Shown here piece by piece: positions 1 to 6,396 of a stretch of DNA of 7,136 nucleotides. The stretch is from positions 1 to 7,136 of the forward strand of contig JAISPY010000234.1 of NCBI GenBank assembly GCA_031274565.1, read 5' to 3'. Origin of the DNA: Treponema sp. (GTDB lineage: Bacteria > Spirochaetota > Spirochaetia > Treponematales > Breznakiellaceae). How positions within the stretch are numbered: the first letter of the stretch is position 1; each line of letters starts with the position of its first letter. Made by a program: the position numbers and the translations under genes. Under the pieces are notes generated by a model that worked only from the letters and a program-made list of their open reading frames with translations, did not search any database and had not been told where the DNA came from.

Positions 1-90
1 GGACCCTTGAACGGCGGCAGTCTGACTAAATGGTAACTGAATGGACCCGGGGTGTAAAATTACAGCCCCGGCGGCGGTAATTTTGTTCAT
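1..90 (-). CDS. 5' end of an unrecognised leftward gene (partial)
   Basis: The minus strand reads an open frame of 30 codons from an ATG at 88-90 to the window edge. A strong ribosome binding site (GGAGGGT on the minus strand, plus positions 94-100) lies 3 bases upstream of the ATG. The visible protein begins MNKITAAGAVIL and continues with HPGSIQLPFSQTAAVQGS. The N-terminus has one Lys and a short hydrophobic stretch, but no convincing signal peptide can be called from 30 residues. The start rests mainly on the RBS, and no family is recognised. A TATAAA box on the minus strand (plus 121-126) could be a -10 element, but no good -35 was found. The frame could also be the start of a broken gene. 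Confidence 0.5.
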   Translation of the reverse strand, partial: MNKITAAGAVILHPGSIQLPFSQTAAVQGS

Positions 91-93
91 AGA

Positions 94-100
94 ACCCTCC
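94..100 (-). promoter_or_regulatory. Ribosome binding site of the partial leftward gene
   Basis: Minus-strand GGAGGGT is a near-perfect Shine-Dalgarno sequence 3 bases before the ATG at 88-90. It is the main reason to accept that short partial frame as a real gene start. Confidence 0.5.
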
Positions 101-359
101 AAAACCAGTACAAAACTTGGTTTATAAGGCGATTGCCTGATTTAATTTGCCACACTTGCCAAGAAAAATCTCAGCATGAATGGGTTAATGAATTCAGTAT
201 ACCCTGTATCAACAACAGGTGTCAAGCAGCAATTTTACATTTAACGCTAAATATGGATTTTTGGAGCATTTTTAGGGTACTTTTTCCACATATAGTGGTA
301 AAAGTAAAATTGCTGGGTGTCAAGACCCCTTATCAGGGCGAGCGCATATAAACAAAAAA
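101..359. other. AT-rich non-coding stretch with a small hairpin
   Basis: I see no credible gene here. The one longer plus-strand frame (133-351) starts with TTG, has no ribosome binding site and has an unremarkable composition. The clearest structure is a hairpin at 279-305: ACTTTTTCCAC, loop ATATA, GTGGTAAAAGT, giving 11 pairs with one T-T mismatch. It has no U-run on either side, so it is not a standard terminator. A GGGT/ACCC mini-hairpin lies at about 315-328. The 17 bases at 331-347 recur with one mismatch at 6301-6317. Confidence 0.5.
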
Positions 360-429
360 GTCCGCGAATGACGCGAATTAACGCGAATTAGGGAATGATC
401 ACCGTTCTTAATTCGTGTAATTCGTGGAC
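360..429 (+). repeat. Hairpin built from 10-bp repeats
   Basis: The left arm at 360-381 pairs with the right arm at 408-429 over 22 positions. There is one mismatch (370 G against 419 A) and two G-T pairs (364/425 and 373/416), which would be G-U pairs in a plus-strand RNA. Each arm is made of 10-bp units: CGAATGACG, CGAATTAACG and CGAATTAGG on the left (the third unit runs into the loop), and TTAATTCGTG and TAATTCGTGG on the right. The loop is about 26 bases. From memory, very similar CGAATTA/TAATTCG palindromes occur between genes in many unrelated bacteria, but I cannot verify that here. There is no U-run after it. Confidence 0.65.
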
Positions 430-439
430 AAAAATTTTT

Positions 440-589
440 ATGTGCGCCGGCCCTGGACCCCTTATGGTGTCAATCACCTATTCGCTTTATGGGACAATCA
501 TTCCATAAACCCCTTTGGCATGGTTTTTGCTTATGCGGCGGTGAGCGCCGCGCAAAAACCACGCCAACCCCTACAGGGCCGGGGCATAT
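440..589. repeat. Branched palindromic element, possible structured RNA or MITE-like repeat
   Basis: An outer helix joins 440-455 to 574-589 (16 positions, one G-G mismatch at 446/583, one G-T pair). It encloses three further hairpins. GGTG-TCAAT-CACC lies at 466-478. TTTATGG/CCATAAA lies at 486-509. The third is a long arm at 515-567 in which TTGGCATGGTTTTTGC pairs with GCAAAAACCACGCCAA (one mismatch, 520/562), followed by a 4-base bulge and a perfect GCGGCG-GTGAG-CGCCGC tip. The folding is seen by eye only; no free energy was computed. Overlapping open frames on both strands lack ribosome binding sites and look like by-products of the palindrome. It directly follows the 360-429 hairpin and abuts the transposase remnant. 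Confidence 0.5.
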
Positions 590-623
590 CCATTCGCATA
601 CAGGGGAGTTTATCGGCTCCATC

Positions 624-940
624 CGCCGCATGAAAAACAGCTTCAAAAACACGGCAATCCCGTTTCTCCAGGGCATCGCAGAAGGTAGCGCGTTTTAGGT
701 GCGGTAAACCGGCATGCTATACTTTTGAACGATTAACCCGCATTGAGATTGCTCTATCCCGCACCCTGAAGCACCGGACAACAGCCCGTATGCCATCATC
801 TTGAAAACGTCATAGGTTGAAAGGATCCGCACTCCCTTGTCCGCATGGTGGTTCTTAACGGCCTTTCCAAAATCAAAACTGCTCAGGTGGCTTACCAAAT
901 CGGCTAATACGGTGGTACACAGACTAAAGTCCGATGTCAT
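624..940 (-). pseudogene. 5' remnant of an IS4-type transposase (N-terminal DUF4372-like region)
   Basis: The minus strand starts with ATG at 938-940, 7-9 bases after an AAAGGAAA ribosome binding site. The first frame gives FSLCTTVLADLVSHL, then GVRILSTYDVFKMMAYG, then LLSGASGCGIEQS, in the style of the N-terminal region of DUF4372-type IS4 transposases. Near 741-751 (CAATCTCAATG on the minus strand) the homology moves to another frame, continuing SMRVNRSKV, a TAG at 717-719, then HAGLPHLKRATFC and DALEKRDCRVFEAVFHAA, ending near 624. In that frame the TAG sits where a Tyr would fit (SKVYHAGL). In the first frame, translation stops at 695-697. Only about 105 of an expected 380-450 residues remain, with no DDE catalytic core. 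Family assignment is from memory of these proteins; the breakage is seen directly. Confidence 0.75.
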
Positions 941-942
941 AA

Positions 943-1010
943 CTTGTATTTCCTTTTGGTATACTGATTATGTCAATTTCTTTATACCATCAAAAAAGGT
1001 ACAATACAAG
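943..1010 (-). promoter_or_regulatory. Hairpin covering the transposase ribosome binding site
   Basis: CTTGTATT (943-950) pairs with AATACAAG (1003-1010), CCTTTT (952-957) with AAAAGG (994-999) and GGTAT (958-962) with ATACC (984-988), with small bulges. In a minus-strand transcript the helix would bury the AAAAGGA ribosome binding site of the transposase start at 940. Sequestering the start from read-through transcripts is a known way insertion sequences limit transposase. The pairing is seen; the function is inferred. Confidence 0.45.
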
Positions 1011-1247
1011 CTATTTCATTTTTCCCTTATTTAAACCGGAAAGCAGTGACTGAACATGATAAACTGAATATTATAAAAAATTTAGGTTTTCTAGGATTAA
1101 TCTCATTCTGTATATGACCATGCATTGTAAGGCGCTGGTCCAAATGGAGGTCGAGATTCCGACACTTGGATTTACCCAAGATTTCTGACCGGATCGAGAA
1201 TCATGCTAATATTTCGAACAACAATGTTAAGATTTTAGGGCGGAGCA

Positions 1248-1299
1248 GTTCATTTTTCTTGATAGTGGTGCAATAAGCGATTAAACTATAAAAATGAAC
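1248..1299 (+). promoter_or_regulatory. Candidate promoter inside a perfect 10-bp inverted repeat
   Basis: TTGATA (1259-1264) and TAAACT (1282-1287) are spaced by 17 bases and would start transcription near 1294, about 180 bases ahead of the chemoreceptor. The pair is framed by GTTCATTTTT (1248-1257) and AAAAATGAAC (1290-1299), a perfect 10-bp inverted repeat. ATAG/CTAT (1262-1265/1286-1289) adds further pairing. This could be an operator or simply a hairpin. The -10 match is only 4 of 6. Confidence 0.3.
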
Positions 1300-1463
1300 A
1301 TACCCATACTTTTATATATACGCGCTCCTCCTGGTCCCCCTCAAGGAGGTCTGAAAACCAGTACCAGCCCCTAAAGAGACGCTCGAGCATAGATCGGTTT
1401 CTGAGTTTTCGATCCCCTGCCTCAATGAGCCTTGCTGTATCATTTGGTTTGCTTATCATTAAA

Positions 1464-1470
1464 AAGGAAG
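1464..1470 (+). promoter_or_regulatory. Ribosome binding site fixing the chemoreceptor start
   Basis: AAGGAAG lies 5 bases ahead of the ATG at 1476. The in-frame ATG at 1425 has no such site and would add 17 residues ahead of the natural membrane-anchor start MKLKQYS, so 1476 is preferred. Confidence 0.7.
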
Positions 1471-1475
1471 TTTAT

Positions 1476-3575
1476 ATGAAATTAAAACAGTATTCGCTTA
1501 CCACCGTCCTGAGTGGTATGTTTTTTGTGGAGTTAACCGCCGTCGCTGTTCTAGTATCGCTTTTGCTGTTCCTACCCTTACGGGCCATCACATACCGGAA
1601 TGTCGAAAGAAATATCAGTGAAAACATCACGGCGGTGAAGAATCAGATTATTGCCAAACTGTATAATCATACCAGCCTTTTGGATCATACGATTATCGGC
1701 GCTATTCCCTATATGCGGGAAGCAACCGTTGATAGGGATGGATTGAGCCGTTATTTTGACGATATGCACGCCACCCTTGCCAACGTGATGATGATTTACG
1801 CTACGAACAACCTGCGCTGGAACGATGCCGGCGGCTATTGCGCCGCTAGCAATCAATGGATACCAAATGAGAGCTGGAACAATCTTGTGCGTTCCTGGTA
1901 TATGGACGCAAAGCAGGCCAATGGTACGATCATCTTTACCGACCCGTATATTGACGCGGCCACAGGGGAGCTTATCTTTGCGATGGCGAAGACCGTGTTC
2001 GATAAAGACGGGCGGGATTTGGGGGTGGTTTCCGAAAATGTTTCTATCGAGACCCTGGGGACCCTGGTCAACGCGCACAAAGCCATTCCTGAAATGCAGA
2101 CCTGGGTCTTGCATGACTCTGGCCGCTATATCACCAACGCGGATGAAAGCGCGGTAATGCAGACGGATTTTTTTACGGATCAGGGGCTTGAGGACTTCCG
2201 CAGCTCCATTCTGGCGGAAAGTCCGTTTTCAGTGAATCAGGGGACCTACCTTATCTATTCGGATGTTATCCCCCTGGCGGATTGGCGCATTGTTTCCCTG
2301 CTTCCCACCAAGGCGGTGTTTAGCGAAGTGAACCTCATCGTAAGAAACTCGGTGTTGTTATCTATAATTGGTATAGTCGTTTTTCTGGTGATTATGTTCT
2401 TCTCGGTCCGGGCTATGTTGAAACCTATCACCAGTCTATCCCTGCGGCTCAAGGATATTTCTGAAGGGGAAGGGGACTTAACCAAAACCATAAGCATCGC
2501 GGCGCACAATGAAATCGGCGATCTGGCCCATTACTTCAACCGCACCCTTGAAAAAATCAAAACTATGGTACTGGTTATCAAAGAACAGACCGAGGCGCTC
2601 TCCCGCACCGGCACGGCGCTGGCCGGGAATATGACCCAAACCGCCGCGTCGATCAACCATATCACCAGCCATATCCAGAATATCAATTCCCAGACGGAAA
2701 ACCAGCAGGCGAGCGTTAAAGGCGCCAATGCCATCATGGAACAGGTGGTGGAGAACTTCGATACCTTGACCGGTGAGATCCAGAAACAAACCAATTGGGT
2801 TGCCCAATCGTCCGCCGCGATTGAACAACTGCTGGCGAACATTCAGCAGGTAAGCCAAACCCTCATAAAGAACGGAGACAATATCACCAGTCTCGCGGAA
2901 TCCTCTGAAAGAGGCCGCAACGGGCTGCGGGAAGTTTCCGTGGATATTCAGACCATTGCCCGGGAATCGGAAGGGCTCTTGGAAATCAACGCAGTCATGG
3001 AAAATATCGCAAGCCAGACGAATTTACTGTCCATGAATGCGGCAATCGAAGCGGCTCACGCCGGAGAAGCGGGGAAGGGTTTTGCGGTGGTGGCGGATGA
3101 AATCAGGAAACTGGCGGAATCCTCCGGGGAACAGTCAAAGACCATAGCCAGCGTGCTCAAAAGGATAAAGGAATCGATAGATACCATAGCGGTTTCCACT
3201 GATAAGGTTATCAATCAGTTTGAGGTAATAGATAGGAATGTGAAGACCGTTTCCGAGCAGGAATCGCACATACGGAACGCCATGACGGAACAAGGGAGGG
3301 GCAGCCAGCAGGTACTGGAGTGCATCAAAAATCTCAACGAGATAACCCGGAATATTGAAGATGATTCGGTGAAGATGCGGACCAATAGCCAGGAGATTAT
3401 CGTAAAAGGCAAAAATCTGGATATACTTACCCAAGAGATACGTCAGGGGATGGAAGAAATGGCCGGTGGAGCGGAAGGGATCAACACGGCGGTACAGCAG
3501 GTGAACGAGATAAGCGGTGAGAACAAACGGTACATTGACGCTTTAACCGAGGAAGTCTCCAAGTTTACCTGCTGA
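1476..3575 (+). CDS. Methyl-accepting chemotaxis protein with dCache sensor
   Basis: This transmembrane chemoreceptor (699 residues) would pass ligand state to CheA/CheW and so to the flagellar motors. The first membrane helix is at about residues 10-34 and the second at about 289-311. Between them is a periplasmic sensor of double-Cache type, with RSWY at 139-142 and PYID at 157-160. A HAMP linker follows (about 311-365), then a long coiled-coil signalling domain. Its hairpin tip is conserved: IASQTNLLSMNAAIEAAHAG (511-530), then KGFAVVADEIRKLAE. R139, W141, Y158 and D160 resemble the amino-acid-binding signature of dCache_1 receptors, but the usual Asp of the following GxxGxD strand reads Asn (GVVSEN, N188). 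The C-terminus (SKFTC) lacks a CheR-binding NWETF-like pentapeptide. The gene stands alone, convergent with the helicase. The class is certain; the ligand is not. Confidence 0.95.
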   Translation: MKLKQYSLTTVLSGMFFVELTAVAVLVSLLLFLPLRAITYRNVERNISENITAVKNQIIAKLYNHTSLLDHTIIGAIPYMREATVDRDGLSRYFDDMHATLANVMMIYATNNLRWNDAGGYCAASNQWIPNESWNNLVRSWYMDAKQANGTIIFTDPYIDAATGELIFAMAKTVFDKDGRDLGVVSENVSIETLGTLVNAHKAIPEMQTWVLHDSGRYITNADESAVMQTDFFTDQGLEDFRSSILAESPFSVNQGTYLIYSDVIPLADWRIVSLLPTKAVFSEVNLIVRNSVLLSIIGIVVFLVIMFFSVRAMLKPITSLSLRLKDISEGEGDLTKTISIAAHNEIGDLAHYFNRTLEKIKTMVLVIKEQTEALSRTGTALAGNMTQTAASINHITSHIQNINSQTENQQASVKGANAIMEQVVENFDTLTGEIQKQTNWVAQSSAAIEQLLANIQQVSQTLIKNGDNITSLAESSERGRNGLREVSVDIQTIARESEGLLEINAVMENIASQTNLLSMNAAIEAAHAGEAGKGFAVVADEIRKLAESSGEQSKTIASVLKRIKESIDTIAVSTDKVINQFEVIDRNVKTVSEQESHIRNAMTEQGRGSQQVLECIKNLNEITRNIEDDSVKMRTNSQEIIVKGKNLDILTQEIRQGMEEMAGGAEGINTAVQQVNEISGENKRYIDALTEEVSKFTC

Positions 3576-3652
3576 TTTTTCTCAGGGATCGCGGATGATG
3601 CGCAGAAGGGGCACGGGGTAGATGAAAAAGAGGGGTTGGATTGAGATCTGAA

Positions 3653-3735
3653 GCATAGGGTGGTGGGGGAACTTCGCCATTACTCTGTTCATGCAAGCTC
3701 GTGCCGCTTAAGCTCACTTACCCAAGTCCCTATGC
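3653..3735. repeat. 8-bp inverted repeat between convergent genes
   Basis: GCATAGGG (3653-3660) and CCCTATGC (3728-3735) are perfect inverted copies spanning the space between the chemoreceptor stop and the helicase stop. CCCTA can also pair with TAGGG at 3741-3745. Neither strand carries a U-run behind the stem, so a standard intrinsic terminator is not supported. The structure may still protect or end the convergent transcripts. Confidence 0.35.
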
Positions 3736-3739
3736 TAGG

Positions 3740-6247
3740 CTAGGGATATAAAAACGCTTCGCTTTGGCGGAGTATGGTTTCCAAGTCCTCAAAACTGGTT
3801 CTGGTTTTAGGGAGCGAACGGAGGAAATAGCCGCCGTAATGTTTCCGCAGAACCCGCCCGTCCAGAACCACCACCACCCCCCGATCACTGGAACGGCGCA
3901 TAAGCCTGCCGAATCCCTGCTTGAACTTCATCACCGATTCGGGAAGGGATAGTTCCATGAATGGATTGCCCCCCTGCTTCTTGAGGGCTTCACACCGGGC
4001 CTCGAATACCGGTTCATTAGGGGTTCTGAAGGGCAGGCGGCAGAGGATCACCAGTCGCAGGGTGTCTCCCGGAGCATCCACCCCTTCCCAAAAGGAATCA
4101 GTGGCAAAAAGCACGCTCCGCTCATCCTGCAGGAAGGCCCGCAAGAGCCGGTTCCGATCATCATCTCCCTGTTTAAGGCAGCGGATCCCCTGGGCTTCCA
4201 GAAGCGGGACCGCGACCGTATAGGCGCTTCTGAGGGCCTCGTAGGAGGTAAAGAGCATAAGCGCGGAACCTCCGGCGCTCAGGGCCAGGGCCGCCACGGA
4301 GGTATCCACAAAGGCCCGATAGGTTTCCTGTTCAGGCAAGGGCGCGTCTTTGGGTATGGCTAAAAGCACCGAGGTGGAGTACGGGAAGGGCGAGGGAAAC
4401 TGCCCGGTGAGCACCTGCCGTTCCTGTACCAGGCTGAGGCCGCAGCGGCTGCTCCAATAGGCAAAGGAATCCGCCACGGTTAAGGTCGCGGATACACAGA
4501 CCACGGTCTTATGGGGCTCAAAGAGGGCGTCTTTCAGCGAGGGCGCTACATCAATGGGGCTTACGGTAAATACCGCCCAAACACCCTTGGTCGCACCGGA
4601 ACTGCCGCTCCGTCGTTCTATCCACAGCACCTCCGCAGTCCGTTCCTGGAATTCCAGGAACGCCGTGCACATGGTCCCGATGCTATCAAGCCGCCTGAGC
4701 AGGGATCGGGTTTCCCACACCGCGGGATCATCCTCGTACTCCGGGTCTACCTGCTCCAGCAGCTTCAGAATACGGCCGGTAAACGCGGTAATATGCGTGC
4801 GGAGATCCCCAAATAGGGGAAGGAGCACTGCTTGAATGACCCGTTCCCGGGAGGGGATTAACCGGAAAACCCCTTCGGTACGACAGAGTTCCAGCGCCGA
4901 CCGGTCCAGGGTATCCGCCGTATCCCGGATGAGCGTGAGGGTATGCTCCAGGGTTTCAAATGTTTTAAGGCTCTGTGCCGGGGATACTTTTTTTTCCTTT
5001 TTTTTCAAAGATACCAGGGTAACCAGAAGCCCCAAATGGCTTCCCCCACGGGTACTGCGGTAAAGCCGTCCCAAGTGACGGCTTAACCCCAGCCGGCTAA
5101 ACTCCTGGGAAAAGAACGAGGTCGCCGCTCCCTCCAGGGTATGGGCCTCGTCGATGATGACCCGGGTATACGGGGGAAGTACCACCGTATGGTTGTATCC
5201 CGCGCCCTCATGCCGGGCGGCAAGGTCCGCCAAGAGGAGGTGGTGGTTCACCACCAGGATCCGGGCGTCGGAGGATTCCTTGCGGAGGGCAAGGACGAAA
5301 CAGCGCTCCCGCTGGGGACAGCGCATACCCATACAGCAATCCGCTTCAGCGCAGATCCGGGACCACAGCCCTTCCTTGGGCATGAAAGAAAGGTCTGAAC
5401 GGCTTCCGGTCGTGGTGGTCTCGGTCCAGGCACGGATGGCTACCAGGTCCTCGTACTCCCTATCAGCCACGAGGCCCTGTTCCTGGAGCGCCTCCTCAAG
5501 CCGGCGGCGGCAGAGGTAATGCCCCCGTCCCTTAATGAGGACCACTTTGAACTTTTTTTTCTTTTTTTCAATTTTTTCCACCTTTTCCATCTTTTCGAGT
5601 ACTGAAGCCACCAGGGGTATGTCTTTTTCGTAGAGTTGCTGCTGCAAGGTGATGGTAGCCGTGGAAATCACGATCCGCTCATCATTGGCAAGGGCAAAGT
5701 TCAGGGCCGGGAGGAGGTAGGCAAAAGACTTTCCCACCCCGGTTCCCGCTTCCGCCGCCACCAGGGCATCCTGGTTAAAGCCTTGGATGATACATCGCAT
5801 CAGCTCAAGCTGGGAATCGCGGTTCTCGTAGGCAGGAAGCCGCTGGGCTATTCCATGCTCCAGGGCGGCGATGATGGCCTCCGCATCGAGGTTCTTACGG
5901 GTTCGTTTTTTGATGGGTTCTGCCACCACATAGACCTGCTTCACCGGGTTATCCACGATGAAACAGCCTACCCCGGCCTCTGCGGCCCGGGCCGCTATGG
6001 CTAGATCCGCATCACTGGGGGTAAGCAAGCCCGAAGGGTGGTTATGGATGAAAACATCCGCGGTTTCGAGCCGTGTATCCAACGCGAGAACCCGGTCTTC
6101 GGTCCCCCGGGCAAGTACCTCAAGCCTGGTAACCAGGCCCTGCTGGTCCAGGAAGCCCAAGGCAAATACTTCATTGCCATGGGCGTCCTGGATTTCCGCG
6201 TGTAATTGGGCGATACATGGTTCAGAGAAACGTTTTACAGCCTGCAC
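3740..6247 (-). CDS. dinG: DinG-family iron-sulphur helicase with N-terminal RadC-like JAMM domain
   Basis: This is an 835-residue protein. Residues 1-110 form a RadC/JAB-like domain with E26 (NEVF) and the complete metal motif H68-x-H70-x7-S78-x2-D81 (HNHPSG...PSDAD). From about 140 it is an XPD/DinG superfamily 2 helicase: Q146, Walker A GTGVGKS (168-174), DEAH (366-369), SATLT (586-590), DSFWEGVD (717-724) and QGFGRLMRR (777-785). C246, C305, C310 and C316 keep the E. coli DinG spacing of the last three cysteines and should bind a 4Fe-4S cluster. DinG proteins unwind 5'-to-3' and resolve R-loops and D-loops. Firmicute relatives carry a DnaQ-type exonuclease at this end, so the JAMM domain is notable. 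Lys-rich inserts (about 219-235 and 415-421) come from oligo-A runs. The start is GTG at 6245-6247 with a weak AAGG only 2 bases away; an in-frame stop lies 12 codons upstream. The HhH part of full RadC is absent. Confidence 0.93.
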   Translation of the reverse strand: MQAVKRFSEPCIAQLHAEIQDAHGNEVFALGFLDQQGLVTRLEVLARGTEDRVLALDTRLETADVFIHNHPSGLLTPSDADLAIAARAAEAGVGCFIVDNPVKQVYVVAEPIKKRTRKNLDAEAIIAALEHGIAQRLPAYENRDSQLELMRCIIQGFNQDALVAAEAGTGVGKSFAYLLPALNFALANDERIVISTATITLQQQLYEKDIPLVASVLEKMEKVEKIEKKKKKFKVVLIKGRGHYLCRRRLEEALQEQGLVADREYEDLVAIRAWTETTTTGSRSDLSFMPKEGLWSRICAEADCCMGMRCPQRERCFVLALRKESSDARILVVNHHLLLADLAARHEGAGYNHTVVLPPYTRVIIDEAHTLEGAATSFFSQEFSRLGLSRHLGRLYRSTRGGSHLGLLVTLVSLKKKEKKVSPAQSLKTFETLEHTLTLIRDTADTLDRSALELCRTEGVFRLIPSRERVIQAVLLPLFGDLRTHITAFTGRILKLLEQVDPEYEDDPAVWETRSLLRRLDSIGTMCTAFLEFQERTAEVLWIERRSGSSGATKGVWAVFTVSPIDVAPSLKDALFEPHKTVVCVSATLTVADSFAYWSSRCGLSLVQERQVLTGQFPSPFPYSTSVLLAIPKDAPLPEQETYRAFVDTSVAALALSAGGSALMLFTSYEALRSAYTVAVPLLEAQGIRCLKQGDDDRNRLLRAFLQDERSVLFATDSFWEGVDAPGDTLRLVILCRLPFRTPNEPVFEARCEALKKQGGNPFMELSLPESVMKFKQGFGRLMRRSSDRGVVVVLDGRVLRKHYGGYFLRSLPKTRTSFEDLETILRQSEAFLYP
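4988..5005 (-). repeat. Paired A8 homopolymer runs inside dinG
   Basis: On the coding strand two runs of eight A are separated by GG and encode KKKEKK at residues 415-420. Gain or loss of one base would break the frame halfway through the helicase. The frame is intact here. Confidence 0.7.
5553..5577 (-). repeat. A6, A7 and A8 runs inside dinG
   Basis: On the coding strand, A6 (5572-5577), A7 (5562-5568) and A8 (5553-5560) lie close together and encode EKIEKKKKK (about residues 224-232), between the ATPase Walker A motif and the first cluster cysteine. The rest of the gene is GC-rich, so the runs stand out as possible slippage sites. Confidence 0.7.
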
Positions 6248-6343
6248 AGCCTTGAAGATACCATACCAAGCACCGGTTAATCAATATTTTTCCCCTGCGT
6301 TACCAGGGCGAGCGCATTAAAAATTGTCGCATTGCTTATAAAA

Positions 6344-6377
6344 TTGGCATGATCTATGCTATGATAACGTAACGTTA
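6344..6377 (+). promoter_or_regulatory. Extended -10 promoter with overlapping 13-bp dyad, ahead of the small gene
   Basis: TGC followed by TATGAT (6357-6365) is an extended -10 box, with a TTGGCA at 6344-6349 that is too close to be an ideal -35. It runs straight into TAACGT-A-ACGTTA (6365-6377), a perfect 6-bp dyad around one central base, which sits where transcription would start. That placement fits a repressor operator. It lies in the 149-base divergent gap between the helicase and the small gene. Confidence 0.35.
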
Positions 6378-6384
6378 GTTTTAT

Positions 6385-6390
6385 GGGAGG
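6385..6390 (+). promoter_or_regulatory. Strong ribosome binding site of the small gene
   Basis: GGGAGG lies 6 bases before the ATG at 6397 and is one of the best Shine-Dalgarno matches in the window. It is the main reason to call the 56-codon frame a gene. Confidence 0.65.
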
Positions 6391-6396
6391 GAAATC

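Larger units (their letters stand above)
1011..1475. other. Non-coding upstream region of the chemoreceptor gene
   Basis: No convincing gene is present. Small structures include CTTGG-ATTTAC-CCAAG near 1165-1180, a GACCA/TGGTC pair near 1118-1142 and GATCG/CGATC at 1392-1414. A perfect AAGGAGGT (1343-1350) has no start codon behind it apart from a CTG leading to a seven-codon frame; it could pair with CCTCC at 1327-1331. I looked for a cyclic-di-GMP riboswitch ahead of the chemoreceptor and did not recognise one. Confidence 0.4.

Noticed and set aside
133..351. 72-codon plus-strand frame with several Cys
   Set aside because: TTG start, no ribosome binding site, overlaps a hairpin and AT-rich intergenic DNA, and resembles no known family.
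424..698. Overlapping plus and minus frames of 68-69 codons
   Set aside because: They are read through the branched palindrome and the antisense of the transposase remnant, and none has a ribosome binding site.
1343..1365. Perfect AAGGAGGT followed by CTG and a seven-codon frame
   Set aside because: No ATG, GTG or TTG at a proper distance. A CTG-started peptide of seven residues cannot be supported.
1300..1475. Cyclic-di-GMP riboswitch or flagellar-sigma promoter ahead of the chemoreceptor
   Set aside because: No GEMM core could be laid out, and TAAA at about 1371 lacks a matching GCCGATAA at the right distance.
1425..1475. Longer chemoreceptor start at the first ATG
   Set aside because: It lacks a Shine-Dalgarno site, whereas the ATG at 1476 has AAGGAAG at good spacing and begins just before the membrane helix.
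3576..3739. Intrinsic terminators between the convergent genes
   Set aside because: The stems are present but no U-run follows on either strand.
6255..6284. TTGATT-18-TATCTT on the minus strand as a leaderless promoter for dinG
   Set aside because: It would start transcription almost on the GTG, but both boxes are weak matches and the spacing alone is not enough.
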